Shown here piece by piece: positions 51,823 through 62,247 of a stretch of DNA of 64,000 nucleotides; position 1 is the first letter of the stretch; every line of letters begins with the position of its first letter. The stretch covers positions 2,418,001-2,482,000 of the forward strand of contig CM074140.1 in assembly GCA_037178625.1 (NCBI GenBank), written 5' to 3'. Under the pieces are notes generated by a model. That model worked only from the letters and a program-made list of their open reading frames with translations. It was not told the DNA's origin and made no database searches. Source of the stretch: Skeletonema tropicum. Lineage: Eukaryota; Bacillariophyta; Thalassiosirophyceae; Thalassiosirales; Thalassiosiraceae. Made by a program: the position numbers and the translations under genes.

Positions 51823-54045
51823 ATGATTCTGAACTGGAAGTTGTACACGGAAAGTCGCAAAGCGGCTACAAAAGAAAGCACAGTTGCTAACACCCTTGGT
51901 CTCCCTACGAAGAACATTCATAAGCTCATCGACGACGGGACCATCGCAGCGCTTACTTTCACGACTATGGGTGGAGACGTCAAGAATCTCTTCCGCCCAC
52001 GTCACATGCCTTCTCAAGATGGTTCCGAGTCGTCGGTCGTCTTTGGCAACGCATTCAATCAACGTGGCCTTGTAGGCCCATTCAAAATCGACATCTCCCA
52101 AGGCCGTTTCTGTGGTGTTTTGAGTGAGGCTGACATGGAGGCTTTCGAACTCGATAAGCCTAATGCGATCCCAGCTCCCATCGTCGCGGCTAACAACCTC
52201 GGAGAAGGCAACTACTACTTGGTCGCCGCCCCCAAGGCAATGCCAGGGCACTTCCAACAACAGTTCCCTGAGGGACAGTTATCGGAGGTCCAAGGTACTT
52301 TGGAAACAAATGGCATTGCACTGTCAATCTGGATCGCTCTCCTCGCTTCAGTGGACTCCCAACCTAAAGTCGATAAGATCCGTGCGATCGTCGAGAATCC
52401 CACGATCCAGGCTGATTTGGAGAACTTTATCGCTCATGGTAGTGCTCACGTTGATCTCACGGGTCCCAACTTAGTGGTAAACTGGGAAACACTCGAGTGT
52501 TACCCAGATCAGTTCAACGAGCTCAAGTCGGTATTTGCCTCTTCTACAGAATCTTCTGTAGCAGCTCCCGCGGCCCGTCAGGAACTTACAACAAGCAAAG
52601 ATCGACACGAGCAGCTCACCGCAAACAAAGGTATGATCAAGTTGAAAATACCTATGGTTAGCGTAAGCATTAAGGATGGAAAGGTCGATGCGAGCACAGC
52701 CAAACGCCCGGTCACTACTCTTGCGCTTGATGAGATTGAGAGAATGCCACCAAGTGGGATGAAGGAGGGCTTTTCTGATACCGTTCGGTGCTACCTAGCT
52801 GAAAATGCAAAATCCATCAATCCTACCAATATTATGGACAACAGCTCGTTAAGCTACATCCCCCTTCCAATCTGCGACAATATCGTGAAGGGTAACTGGA
52901 CTCAAGATCCTGTCACGCAAGTTGATGTTGATTCACAATTGAATACCTTTTCAATGTTCACCTTTCGGGCTCAAAATCCTGACGACAAACTTGTCCAAAC
53001 GTACTTGAATGAGGAAACATCGACCCGTGCCCAAAACAAGACTGATGGAGCAAGTTCCAAGAAACTTCGGGAACTTCTAGCTGCATTTGTCAATATGGAC
53101 GACTCATTTGCATCGAAATGCTTGGTTAACTCACGTCACGCTATGGGTACATTGTTCGATTTCGAAACAATGGCAACTGAAGGAAATCGTGCTCTCTTTG
53201 ACAACGTCGCAATTCAACTTATCTGTTGGTTTATGCTCCAATCGACGAACAAATTCCCCCAGTGGCGTGTCGATACTGGTGAAAAAATGGATCACCTTGG
53301 AGCACTGCTTTCCCAATGGGGCGAGTTCTTTTTCGTGGCGTGTGGTAAACTCGCGAACTCACTCCACAACATATCTGTTTTCAGCGACCCCGATGGAGAT
53401 GTGACTACGCTCGACTTCTCTGCTATCGACGATTTCTTGAAAGATTTTGCTATCTTCAAAGACGATGTTACCAGCAAACAGCGTACAAGGAGTGCACATA
53501 ATGCGATCCCTGCCCTCTTCCTCGCTGCGAACAAACAATCGAGACAGGATGACGATGCGTCCCCTCGCCAACCTAATCAAGAGCGCGAAGATCGCAATGT
53601 TCGTGACAACCATACTTCACGACAACAGCGACCACCTCGCGACCAACATGATGGCTCTGGCAGCGGCAGCGGTCAAGGCACCCCCAAGAGGCAGAAGCCT
53701 TCTCCCTCGGGCAGTGGTTCTTCAGTTGGAATGTCCCCTGAGGAGAACGGAATCTTGTGCTTGCGTGAAGGTGTTTCTTTGAATGAAGGTTTTCCGAGTG
53801 GCTTTCCAGCCTGCAAAAAATTTGTGACTCGAGGTTTCATCTGTCTCTTTGGTGACAATTGTTCTGCGGCTCATTGGTCCAAGCTTGAAAAATTATCGAC
53901 CCATAACAAGACACGTTGGATTGAGCACCTTCGTGCGAATCCAGTTGCATTCTTCAACCAGTGGAAGATCGGCAAGTTCTTGAAAAAAGACCCGGAGTTA
54001 CAAGGTCTTATTGGGCCTCCCTCTTCACCTCCTCCTCGTGAGTAA
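51823..54045 (+). CDS. DIRS-like element ORF1, Gag-like with CCCH finger
   Basis: 740 aa. The first two thirds have no recognised motif. Residues ~590-650 are hydrophilic, Arg/Gln/Ser/Gly-rich and low in complexity. A CCCH-type zinc finger follows near 663-684 (C-x9-C-x5-C-x3-H, within CKKFVTRGFIC and CSAAH). Position and composition suggest the nucleic-acid-binding structural protein of the element. It ends 42 bases before the first ATG of ORF2. Confidence 0.7.
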   Translation: MILNWKLYTESRKAATKESTVANTLGLPTKNIHKLIDDGTIAALTFTTMGGDVKNLFRPRHMPSQDGSESSVVFGNAFNQRGLVGPFKIDISQGRFCGVLSEADMEAFELDKPNAIPAPIVAANNLGEGNYYLVAAPKAMPGHFQQQFPEGQLSEVQGTLETNGIALSIWIALLASVDSQPKVDKIRAIVENPTIQADLENFIAHGSAHVDLTGPNLVVNWETLECYPDQFNELKSVFASSTESSVAAPAARQELTTSKDRHEQLTANKGMIKLKIPMVSVSIKDGKVDASTAKRPVTTLALDEIERMPPSGMKEGFSDTVRCYLAENAKSINPTNIMDNSSLSYIPLPICDNIVKGNWTQDPVTQVDVDSQLNTFSMFTFRAQNPDDKLVQTYLNEETSTRAQNKTDGASSKKLRELLAAFVNMDDSFASKCLVNSRHAMGTLFDFETMATEGNRALFDNVAIQLICWFMLQSTNKFPQWRVDTGEKMDHLGALLSQWGEFFFVACGKLANSLHNISVFSDPDGDVTTLDFSAIDDFLKDFAIFKDDVTSKQRTRSAHNAIPALFLAANKQSRQDDDASPRQPNQEREDRNVRDNHTSRQQRPPRDQHDGSGSGSGQGTPKRQKPSPSGSGSSVGMSPEENGILCLREGVSLNEGFPSGFPACKKFVTRGFICLFGDNCSAAHWSKLEKLSTHNKTRWIEHLRANPVAFFNQWKIGKFLKKDPELQGLIGPPSSPPPRE

Positions 54046-54086
54046 ACTTACAACATGGGTTGCAGGTTTTTCAATTGAATAGTATA

Positions 54087-56972
54087 ATGGCTCACACTTT
54101 ACTTTCTCTGACTTTTTCCTTAGGAGTAGTCAGAGAGGCTGAAGCTGTGATGCCAAAACCGAGTAGACCCATTGCCTCACACGAGGATAATGGTCTTGGT
54201 TATAATAGTAGACGATTCTTTTCTGCCCCACCAACTGCTGCTTCTAAGCCTATATCGCAACCATCTCGTTTACCGGCTATACCTCTACCCGCTCGAGCTG
54301 GGGCTTCTCATGCTAGTTTGCAGAACTCTCTGCCAGCCGAGGATGAACTTAATACTACCCCTGACAAGCTAATCCAAAACGCGAAGCATGCCAACAAGGT
54401 ACTCGCTGAGTACAACACGAAGTTTGGAGGAACTGACTGTACTCCAATCGTGACAACGTTGCAAGGTAAGAATCGTAAAAGAAAGCGAACAATTATGCCT
54501 CCTCGACTCACTGCATCATACCGGGTGAAAGAATTGACTCTTGAATTGGTTATCCTTCCACTGCTTTCAAGCGGATTCCTCGACTTAGATGACTATGGAG
54601 TTATTGAGCAAGTCAACAAGCGTCTTCAACGACTCGTGCCTAAGTACATTCACTGGTGTAGCATCGATACCCGTCCTCTTCAAGAGCCCCGGCTGGATTA
54701 TGCCGCTCAGCAGAGGATTGATCCACACCGAGTTGATATGGCTTCTGCTCAATTCATCAAATTTGGTGGAGACCCAGATAAATTGGTTCGCTTCTGTTCT
54801 CATGAGCACACCCTTGCAACCTTGGATAGAGAAAGGATCTTGCAGAGGATCAAGGATCGTATTCCGAACGAGGATTACAAGCAAATTGAACGGATTCTGT
54901 ACGAAGGTTGTCCTGCGGAGCTATCATTTGAAGAGGACAATCGATCTCGCTTACGTTCCTTCGAGAGAGGTAATCAGCTTACGTATCTTCGCAATCCTGC
55001 TAAGGTCTTAAAGGCGATGAACAAGGAGGATAAAAACTCTCATGTTATAGCTCTTGACGAGGATCTCGCTTACTTCTCTCCATACTGTCGCCATACTCCG
55101 CAAGGCGCCATCGATAAGCCAGGGAAATCATTTCGGATTGTATGGGATGGATCTACGAAGCAGCGCTACGATGATGTCGTGTTGAATGACATAACACCGA
55201 CAAATCAGGAGTCACCTATTACCTTTGGTGACACAGAGCGTCTCTTTGATAAGGACATTTACGAATACCGGGTGTCCTACCCACATGATACAATCTATCT
55301 AGGATTCGAAGATGTGACGTCATGCTTCAAATTTCCTCGGATTCACCCCAGTTTGAGCGGTGCCTTTGGTTTCTACGATAGCCATGGCCTATATCATCTA
55401 GCTACTTCAATGGTATTCGGCTCAACAGTCTCTGCCAACCAATGGGAGCCATTTCGGAGGACAATTGAGACATTATCTAAATCCTTCCAAGACGTAGACG
55501 GTTTGGTGGAAAAGCATCGACATTACTTGGATATGATTCAGTGGGAAGAAAATGTGCCAGCACCCTCGGTTATTGCAAAAGGATGTGTGATATGCCCGGG
55601 AGTCTTAAATAAGGACGGTAATCACGTCACAAGGCCTTCTCGTATGTACGTGGATGACGCTCTCTTAGCAGCTATTAGGCGTGCTTGGATGGAAAGAAAG
55701 CTAGCGGCGACAATTGAAGCTATCTTCTGTGTGATGGGATATCCAGATGAATCTAGACGGCGCTGTCCCCTTTCTTTAGAAAAATGGGGAGAGATGAAGA
55801 TCAGCCCCTATCAAACTCTGTTAGGATTGCACTATGATACAGTGAAGTTGACTAAAGGAACTACGCCAGAGTATCGAGCTGACCTCTTGGCGTACATCGA
55901 GGAGCACTGGCCAATTGTTCGTATAAGGTTTACTGCGCACGATATGCAAGTCCTCATCGGTAAACTGGCTCGCCTAGCAAAGGGCGCACGGTGGGTCTTC
56001 CACATTCTCTCCCATGCCTACGATCAGATAGCGCTTGCTCTAGCATCCAACTACAAAATGCTGCGCCGCCATTCTCCCCAGTTCAAAGCATTGATTAGTT
56101 GCATCAAGAACGAGCAGATGGGAAAATCCAAGTTATCACAGGATGCGGGACGTATTATATCCTTCGCCCTTAAAAAGGCAAGTCAGCTTGTCCACCGCTC
56201 GAGAAGTACATATGTCATATCAGACCTACTTCGGGAGGACATCGAGTTCTTTCGTCAAGCTTTACGCGAAGACTCTGATATCCCATGGTCATCTCCACTA
56301 GCTCATGTCGTTCTTCGTACTCCACTTGGTACACCCTTTGGAGATACTTGCCTCACTGGATGCGGTGGCTATTGCACCGAGCTAAAATTTTGGTGGCACC
56401 TTGCATTTCCTCCAGAGATCGTTCATCGAACGCTCATCCATCTACGTGACGACTCCGCAGGAAACTTGATCTCCATCAATGCCTTGGAATTCGTTACAGT
56501 TATCCTCAATTACTGTGCAACTCGTTCGATCATTTCTGAGAGTAATCTCTTCGCGGATGATCCATTCCCTGTTATCCTCTGTATGACGGATAATACTTCT
56601 GCATTGAATTGGGTCAATCATCGGTGTAAAGGTTCTTTGCTTGGCCGGGCTCTTGGTCGACTCTTTGTCGGTCTGCTTATGGATTCACCTCTTGGTATCA
56701 ATGCAGCATGGATCAATACGCACGATAACGAGGTTGCTGATGGTCTTTCACGCTACAAATCGTGTTCGGAAAACGTTGCTAACGGATATCCCACTTTTGA
56801 TTATTCTCTGCTTAAACAGAAATACAAGAAGACACTCTCGGAGTGTCGACTTTGGTTACCGAGTTCACGACTGATCTCGCTCGTCTACACAGTATTAACC
56901 ACCAGGCAAAGTCCGTCTCTAAAGGAGCTCAGGAGCTTCAAACCACAAGATCTAGGCAGGCTCACTACTTAG
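54087..56972 (+). CDS. DIRS-like element ORF2, reverse transcriptase-RNase H
   Basis: About 961 aa from the first ATG (the frame is open a little upstream). Reverse transcriptase occupies ~330-640, with FRIVWDGS, YLGFEDVTSCF (first catalytic Asp) and MYVDDALLAA near 520. RNase H occupies ~730-920, with SINALEFV (Glu), CMTDNTSALNW near 831 (Asp) and NEVADGLSR (C-terminal Asp). No protease or integrase. The last ~130 bases overlap ORF3 in another frame. Confidence 0.85.
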   Translation: MAHTLLSLTFSLGVVREAEAVMPKPSRPIASHEDNGLGYNSRRFFSAPPTAASKPISQPSRLPAIPLPARAGASHASLQNSLPAEDELNTTPDKLIQNAKHANKVLAEYNTKFGGTDCTPIVTTLQGKNRKRKRTIMPPRLTASYRVKELTLELVILPLLSSGFLDLDDYGVIEQVNKRLQRLVPKYIHWCSIDTRPLQEPRLDYAAQQRIDPHRVDMASAQFIKFGGDPDKLVRFCSHEHTLATLDRERILQRIKDRIPNEDYKQIERILYEGCPAELSFEEDNRSRLRSFERGNQLTYLRNPAKVLKAMNKEDKNSHVIALDEDLAYFSPYCRHTPQGAIDKPGKSFRIVWDGSTKQRYDDVVLNDITPTNQESPITFGDTERLFDKDIYEYRVSYPHDTIYLGFEDVTSCFKFPRIHPSLSGAFGFYDSHGLYHLATSMVFGSTVSANQWEPFRRTIETLSKSFQDVDGLVEKHRHYLDMIQWEENVPAPSVIAKGCVICPGVLNKDGNHVTRPSRMYVDDALLAAIRRAWMERKLAATIEAIFCVMGYPDESRRRCPLSLEKWGEMKISPYQTLLGLHYDTVKLTKGTTPEYRADLLAYIEEHWPIVRIRFTAHDMQVLIGKLARLAKGARWVFHILSHAYDQIALALASNYKMLRRHSPQFKALISCIKNEQMGKSKLSQDAGRIISFALKKASQLVHRSRSTYVISDLLREDIEFFRQALREDSDIPWSSPLAHVVLRTPLGTPFGDTCLTGCGGYCTELKFWWHLAFPPEIVHRTLIHLRDDSAGNLISINALEFVTVILNYCATRSIISESNLFADDPFPVILCMTDNTSALNWVNHRCKGSLLGRALGRLFVGLLMDSPLGINAAWINTHDNEVADGLSRYKSCSENVANGYPTFDYSLLKQKYKKTLSECRLWLPSSRLISLVYTVLTTRQSPSLKELRSFKPQDLGRLTT

Positions 56973-58117
56973 CGTGGTGCAATCATCACAACGTCCTTGA
57001 TCCAGTCGGCGCCGCTTCCTCTTATAAGACGTTACTTGGAATGTACTTGCAAAACGTGCGTCTCGGAAATAACTACAACAATAAGCAGACAGTTCGTTCT
57101 GCAACTCTCAGAGGATACGGCGAGGCAGTAAATCAGCTCTTCTTCTTCCGGGGCATGCCTCTGCCTTATGTTCCAGACGATAAATACAATGATAGCACTG
57201 CTGCCATAGCGACTCTCGCTGATGAAGAAAGTGTTGCGCTCCAGCGGGAGCCTCTCACAGATGCCATAGCAGCAGAAGCTATTAGTCTAGGGCAGCAAGC
57301 AGGTCAAGACTCAGTTGATAATTTGGTCGCTAATATGATTTGTCTCTCACGATTCGTCGGCCCTCGCCTGTCAGAGTACGCCAACAAACAGATGAAGAAA
57401 ATTACGTATCACACCTGGGGATCAGGTAACAAAATTGTTCGTGCTTGGATAGCGACGGACTTTACATTCTACGATAAGACGGGCGTTCAGATTCACCTAC
57501 ATCGCCGGTCAAGCGATGAAATTATTAGCCTTTACCCACAGATACACTACATGAGAGTTACCTGGCGTATCCAAAAGAATCGCAGAAATGGGCAATCACT
57601 CAAAATACCTGTTGAAATAGCTCATAGGGAAGTTTGTCCTGTCTACAATGCACTGCAAATCGTCATGCGAAAGATTCGTCTGGATCCGACGAACCTGGAC
57701 ACGCCTGTCTGCGTCTATGTTGCAAAAAACTCGACAGCATCCCTGTATCTCACGGGAAACAAGGTGAAGACCCTCATCCATAGGGCTATTGACAACGTCA
57801 ATCCTACTATGTCAGCTGAAGAGCGCCAAAAATACTCGGCGCACTCCCTTCGAGTTTGGGCATGCGTTCTTCTTGATCAAGCGAACAAACCTCCATCTTT
57901 CATTAAACAACGCCTACGATGGCAAGGTGAAAGTTACAGGCTCTATCTTCGTGACACGTTGCACCAATCGCAATCCCACCGTGACGCGCTTTCTGCCAAC
58001 ACGAATGCAATCATCTCTGCGCTCTCAGCCAATGCAGAGAATATTATCTCGGCTATTGGTACCCCCGAAGGTGGTACTCACGATGAATCTTCTGAACTTC
58101 ACGACGAAGAGGATTAG
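56843..58117 (+). CDS. DIRS-like element ORF3, tyrosine recombinase
   Basis: About 424 aa in the -1 frame relative to ORF2. There is no early ATG (the frame opens with GTG), so translation by -1 frameshift or reinitiation is likely. Catalytic set of the tyrosine recombinase family: Arg in GPRLSEYANKQ near 173, HSLR near 332-335 (His and second Arg), a Trp-containing RLRWQG and the nucleophile in YRLYLRD near 370. The N-terminal ~130 residues look like a core-binding domain. It would integrate the circular element DNA. Confidence 0.85.
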   Translation: MSTLVTEFTTDLARLHSINHQAKSVSKGAQELQTTRSRQAHYLAWCNHHNVLDPVGAASSYKTLLGMYLQNVRLGNNYNNKQTVRSATLRGYGEAVNQLFFFRGMPLPYVPDDKYNDSTAAIATLADEESVALQREPLTDAIAAEAISLGQQAGQDSVDNLVANMICLSRFVGPRLSEYANKQMKKITYHTWGSGNKIVRAWIATDFTFYDKTGVQIHLHRRSSDEIISLYPQIHYMRVTWRIQKNRRNGQSLKIPVEIAHREVCPVYNALQIVMRKIRLDPTNLDTPVCVYVAKNSTASLYLTGNKVKTLIHRAIDNVNPTMSAEERQKYSAHSLRVWACVLLDQANKPPSFIKQRLRWQGESYRLYLRDTLHQSQSHRDALSANTNAIISALSANAENIISAIGTPEGGTHDESSELHDEED

Positions 58118-58337
58118 AACGAAGGTCATTGGATGATTATCCACCAACATCTCGCTAATATTAACACCTATGTATTACATGGAATACCACTTGTCTTGAC
58201 TCAGTATGATTCAAAACATCAAAATTTTTTTTCTTTTTGCAAGTCAGCTTGTTCCTCATGGCAGCTATCACAAAAGATTGTGCTTGGTTTCTCTAGCATC
58301 ATTATATAATGCTAGACGCACTCAACCTGCCTTGTGG

Positions 58338-58375
58338 CGGTCGGCCTGCTGGGGCCAGAACGATTGGGACCTTAA
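58338..58375 (+). repeat. Repeat B1
   Basis: 38 bases starting CGGTCGGCCTGCTGGGGCCA, identical to B2. Confidence 0.85.
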
Positions 58376-58537
58376 TCCCAAAGTAGTTCTAATGGTATAG
58401 ACAGCCCAATTTGTCATGCAACTTGGACTGTCCCCTTTTCCATAATTGTCCCAGACTGTCCTTAAGATCTTTTGTGTAGTTGTCAGTGAAGTAGCAATCT
58501 GACGCGCAACGAGTTTTTCCACCGCCCCGATGGAAAA

Positions 58538-58884
58538 TCGCAGGTAGCGGATGGAGCGGATGAGCTTTCAATGGCTCTCTCCTTCCCCCATTTCCCCTGC
58601 GCCTCGTCGCGCCACTTTCTTTACCATTTTGACTTCTTCGGGAGTACCAATTGAGATGGATTCCCAATTGTTCTCTGTTCCAATGCTTCTGCAGTCATCG
58701 GTCATACATAATATACACTGTCTCATGTCCGTCTAATTCCACCGTGGAAGACCACGTCAATCAGGATCCAAAGATCCTCAAAATCGGCAAGCAGTCTCCT
58801 CAGTTTTGTTTTCGACAAGCAAAAACATTGCAATCGAGAACACCTCTAGTATTATCACCGATTTTGATAGCCATTGAAAGTTTT
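58538..58884 (+). repeat. Terminal repeat A2
   Basis: Matches A1; one visible difference is a 4-base AC/TA expansion near 58712. Confidence 0.85.
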
Positions 58885-58923
58885 CCCCACCCACCCAGCC
58901 CTTTTCTTACCCACCCTCCCTAT

Positions 58924-58961
58924 CGGTCGGCCTGCTGGGGCCAGAACGATTGGGACCTTAA
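58924..58961 (+). repeat. Repeat B2
   Basis: Identical to B1. Confidence 0.85.
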
Positions 58962-59764
58962 CCAGAAGATGCCCAGCCCCGGGTTTCCCCGGGTTAGCGT
59001 CTTTACAGCAAAACTTCGTCAATAATAGGCCGATTCTTATGGTTCAAAGACCAACAACTTTCCATTTAGTGAGTTTAGAACGCCTCTGCAACGCGCCATG
59101 GTGGTATTCCGACCATTCCCCGAGATCTTGGGGGTGCCATTTCAGTAGTATCGACATCGGCCGGCGGCGGTGCTCGGCCATCACGCATCACACACTAAAA
59201 AAAACATCTCCACCATGACGAATCCGACGGCAAACCATGGTACTATTGGGCCAATGCACCCAAAACCATGATAAATGACACTCCGTCTAATCCAATTTTT
59301 TATGTAGATTCCGATTATGTAAGCGTCGGCGGTCGAATCAAGGTCATTGTGATGGTATGCGGCTCTAACCGACGCAGACATAAATTCTGCACCTGCCGGG
59401 CAACATCATGATATACTCATATTTAATACAATTCGGTTATTAATAGCCATGGTGCGTCACAGACACCTTCTATATATTATGATAATTGATAATTATTATC
59501 AGTTTTATTAATGACTTGCCAATTAGACGTAATAATGGAGTAGTAGGCCGAATCATCCGCTGTTGCTTTGATGCCATCTGGTAGGAATGGTGCTGTTAGG
59601 AGTCATATGATACCCTGAAACCACTGTATAATGCTCGCAACAGATGGCCATTGGTGTTGTGTGGTGAAAGGCCCCCTATTTCGCGGAGTGAATGCACTCA
59701 ATATCACTTCAAATACTCGTGTATGTGACGGTGTAGGGCTCCTGATTTTCCATGAAAACATGCT

Positions 59765-61124
59765 ATATTCCAACCAGTCCAATTATGTTGTAGCCGCAAT
59801 GAAATAGAGAAACCTGGTCAAACATCGTTGATTGTTATATAATAGTCATCACCTCACTGACTTTTGGCACCTCTACATCTTGTATTCTGTCAGATATATG
59901 CATTCTCCTTTTTGATGTATTTTGTGGAAATTATCCATTTTCACCACCTGTATTCACCATACCACTGCATGCGTCATATAACGCCCAGGCACACTCTAGA
60001 GGGAACTGATCGCCGCTTAATAGTATATAGTTGGCGTGTGCAAACCAGTTCGGTGGCAGAGCAGCTCCATCTATTCATCTGAAGACCATATTGAATGTGT
60101 ATCATCACACCGATGTCAAAGCGCAATTTTCCGACACCTCTACTTTGGTGCCATGATATGTAGCAATGGCGTCGGTCGATGACCAACTGAGGACATCACT
60201 TCACAGAAAGGCTATTGGAGAGGGAGTTACTGCAGTGGGGCTGTCTAATTTTATGTGTAGCTAGTGTTGTTGATGTCAGCACGTACGGGGTCGAGGTGCG
60301 CCATGGTGATCGCTAGTGATTTTTTTCATTATCCCCTGGGCATCTTCTGGTTAACGGTACTTGGTATTGTATGTGGCCCCCTTTCTGTTTTTGTACACAA
60401 TACTGAAGACTCCCTTCGGCCTTCCGGCTGCCTTCGGGCCACAACAAGTCATTCTGAAGTGACACATCTCCAAACTACTGAAGTTCAACGCACGATCGAT
60501 GACTGATCTGATGACCCGAAGCGATGACTCCACCTCAGAAACAATCTGTCAGTCGCGGAAAAAATTGTGCACAACATAACAACCATAACAGCAACCTCTG
60601 CTCGTGCTCATGATCGTGAAAATATGCAGGGAGCCGAGTGCAGTAGCCAAGTAGCGGTAGAGCAATATGTAGTAATAGTAATAGTGTAGCCCTTCTTCTC
60701 TCTGGAAAGTGCACAGAACTCTAACTCTAGCCTTCTCAGTCATTTCATCTTCAAAAACAATAAGAAGTTCAAACGATATGACTCGAAGTGTGACGCGTGA
60801 CCCGATGCGAAGACCCCACCCAGAAACACAACACAGCTTATGCTCGTGACTCGTGAAATGACTCGTAAAAATATGCAGGTAGGGAAAGATGCCGACTGCG
60901 GTACTATAAAGGTTAGCCCTCCCTCTATAGGAAAAGTCACATGACTTAGCCTTCTTTGCGCACGATCAATCATTTTGATTTTGCCACAACTAGTGCTAGA
61001 GTGCAGCATAATAAATAGTAAATCATCCTCATCTCAACAACAACTGAAGCAAAACACCCCCATTGTTTCTGACTGATACTGTTACTGTTACTTCCTCCCC
61101 CTGATAATATCGATAATCATCAAC
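59765..61124. other. Intergenic, upstream of the Pro/Thr-rich protein gene
   Basis: No gene recognised. The last ~500 bases contain an imperfect tandem duplication likely to include the promoter of the next gene. Confidence 0.55.
60497..61010 (+). repeat. Imperfect tandem duplication upstream of the secreted-protein gene
   Basis: Units near 60497-60740 and 60776-61010 share CGTGAAAATATGCAGG or CGTAAAAATATGCAGG, then a GTAGCCC-CTC tract, then CTAGCCTTCT or TTAGCCTTCT in the same order and spacing. Confidence 0.6.
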
Positions 61125-61934
61125 ATGCGTGTCTCGTACTCCGCTTCCGCCGCCTTTTGGGCACTCCTCGCCTCCACCGCTCCTCACAGTCTCGAAGCCA
61201 AGCAAGGTCTCGAAGTCAAGGCCAAAGGGCTGCGCCGCAAGATGATCGCCTCGAGTGCGTGCACTATCATGGCGATTGAATTTCTCGCCAAAGAGGGCGA
61301 GCCTCATCGAGAGATGCAACTCGAATGTGAGTTGGACCCCAAAGATGCCGGTGGCATCTCGGGTATCACCGCCCCACTCAGCCTTTCCCCCCATCAGAGA
61401 GCTGATTTGACGGAAATGATCTACTCCGGTGAAGTCGATCCAGGAGTAGACATGCTCGACATTGAAGGTGATGAGATTACTGAGAGCCAAGAGGTAAAGA
61501 TCGATCCCGTTGTCAAGATGAGTTCCAAGCTGTCAAAGACGCCCTCGGCCGAGGTCCAGAAGCAACGCCGTCTCGTGGACACAAAATCTGGGAAGACACA
61601 TGCTCCCACAAATCAGCCTACTCCTAACCCAACCCCTGCTCCAGTTCCTCCCACACCACCTCCTACAGCATTTCCAACCAATCCGCCTACTCCTAATCCA
61701 ACCCCTGCTCCAGTTGCTCCAACATTTCCACCAACAGCATCTCCAACAATTCCAAAATCTGGGAAGACTCAAGCTCCCACAAATCCACCAACTCCAAATC
61801 CGACTCCAGCTCCAGTTCCTCCCACACCACCTCCTACAGCATCTCCAACAAATCCAAAATCTGGGAAGACTCCAGCTCCGACACAGGCTGGTGCGACTGA
61901 ATCTATTCAACTGCACAGAATTAGGGAAGACTAA
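61125..61934 (+). CDS. Secreted Pro/Thr-rich repeat protein
   Basis: 269 aa. The N-terminus MRVSYSASAAFWALLASTAP is a probable signal peptide (cleavage likely after a small residue near 20-25). Residues ~40-150 form a small domain with ACTIMAIEFLAKEG, LECELDP and SLSPHQRADLTEMIYSGE, which reminds me of N-terminal pro-regions of secreted diatom metalloprotease-type proteins, but this is uncertain. From ~155 there are three repeats of KSGKTxAPTN and TPNPTPAPVPPTPPPT units, a wall or extracellular-matrix linker type likely to be O-glycosylated. The protein stops soon after the repeats, so a downstream domain may have been lost. Confidence 0.7.
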   Translation: MRVSYSASAAFWALLASTAPHSLEAKQGLEVKAKGLRRKMIASSACTIMAIEFLAKEGEPHREMQLECELDPKDAGGISGITAPLSLSPHQRADLTEMIYSGEVDPGVDMLDIEGDEITESQEVKIDPVVKMSSKLSKTPSAEVQKQRRLVDTKSGKTHAPTNQPTPNPTPAPVPPTPPPTAFPTNPPTPNPTPAPVAPTFPPTASPTIPKSGKTQAPTNPPTPNPTPAPVPPTPPPTASPTNPKSGKTPAPTQAGATESIQLHRIRED

Positions 61935-62247
61935 ATGAGTAGACTGCTTTCATAGCCGCTGCACTTACTAGAGCTTACTGGGCGTGCAAACTGTGGAAAG
62001 GTCAATGCTTCGGCGTTAAGGCTGATTTTGAGAAAGCACACACCAATTTTGCCACTAGCACTAGATAAAACTTTCCCACCATCCCCCTGTCGGGGGCTTT
62101 CTGGCTGTACATATTAATTTAGATGTTGAGTATTTTTCTGCCGTGCCCCCCCTTAATCTCTCCATAAAATTAACAGCTTTGCGGGTACCATAATTGGTTT
62201 TTGGAGGGAACTAGAAGAATGGCGCGACAGTGGAGAATGTGGGAAAG
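61935..62247. other. Intergenic
   Basis: Nothing supported except a small CCCCCTGTCGGGGG hairpin near 62083, which could lie in the 3' UTR of the preceding gene. Confidence 0.5.

Larger units (their letters stand above)
50433..58961 (+). mobile_element. DIRS-like tyrosine-recombinase retrotransposon
   Basis: Three ORFs on the plus strand (gag-like, RT-RNase H, tyrosine recombinase) and no integrase, which is the DIRS/Ngaro/PAT layout. A ~345-base repeat occurs before the ORFs (A1, 50433-50775) and after them (A2, 58538-58884). A 38-base repeat occurs before and after A2 (B1, 58338-58375; B2, 58924-58961). The order A1-ORFs-B1-A2-B2 corresponds to split direct repeats, although spacers of 162 and 39 bases separate B1, A2 and B2. 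No target duplication is expected. The outer limits are provisional. Confidence 0.75.
58013..59764 (+). repeat. 1.75-kb duplication, copy 1
   Basis: From inside ORF3 through the element 3' end and about 0.8 kb beyond it, this matches 62248-64000 at an offset of 4234-4235, with very few differences seen. Confidence 0.9.

Noticed and set aside
54060..54120. Signal peptide at the start of DIRS-like ORF2 (MAHTLLSLTFSLGVV)
   Set aside because: Implausible for an RT protein; the hydrophobic run is probably chance or lies in a poorly conserved leader.
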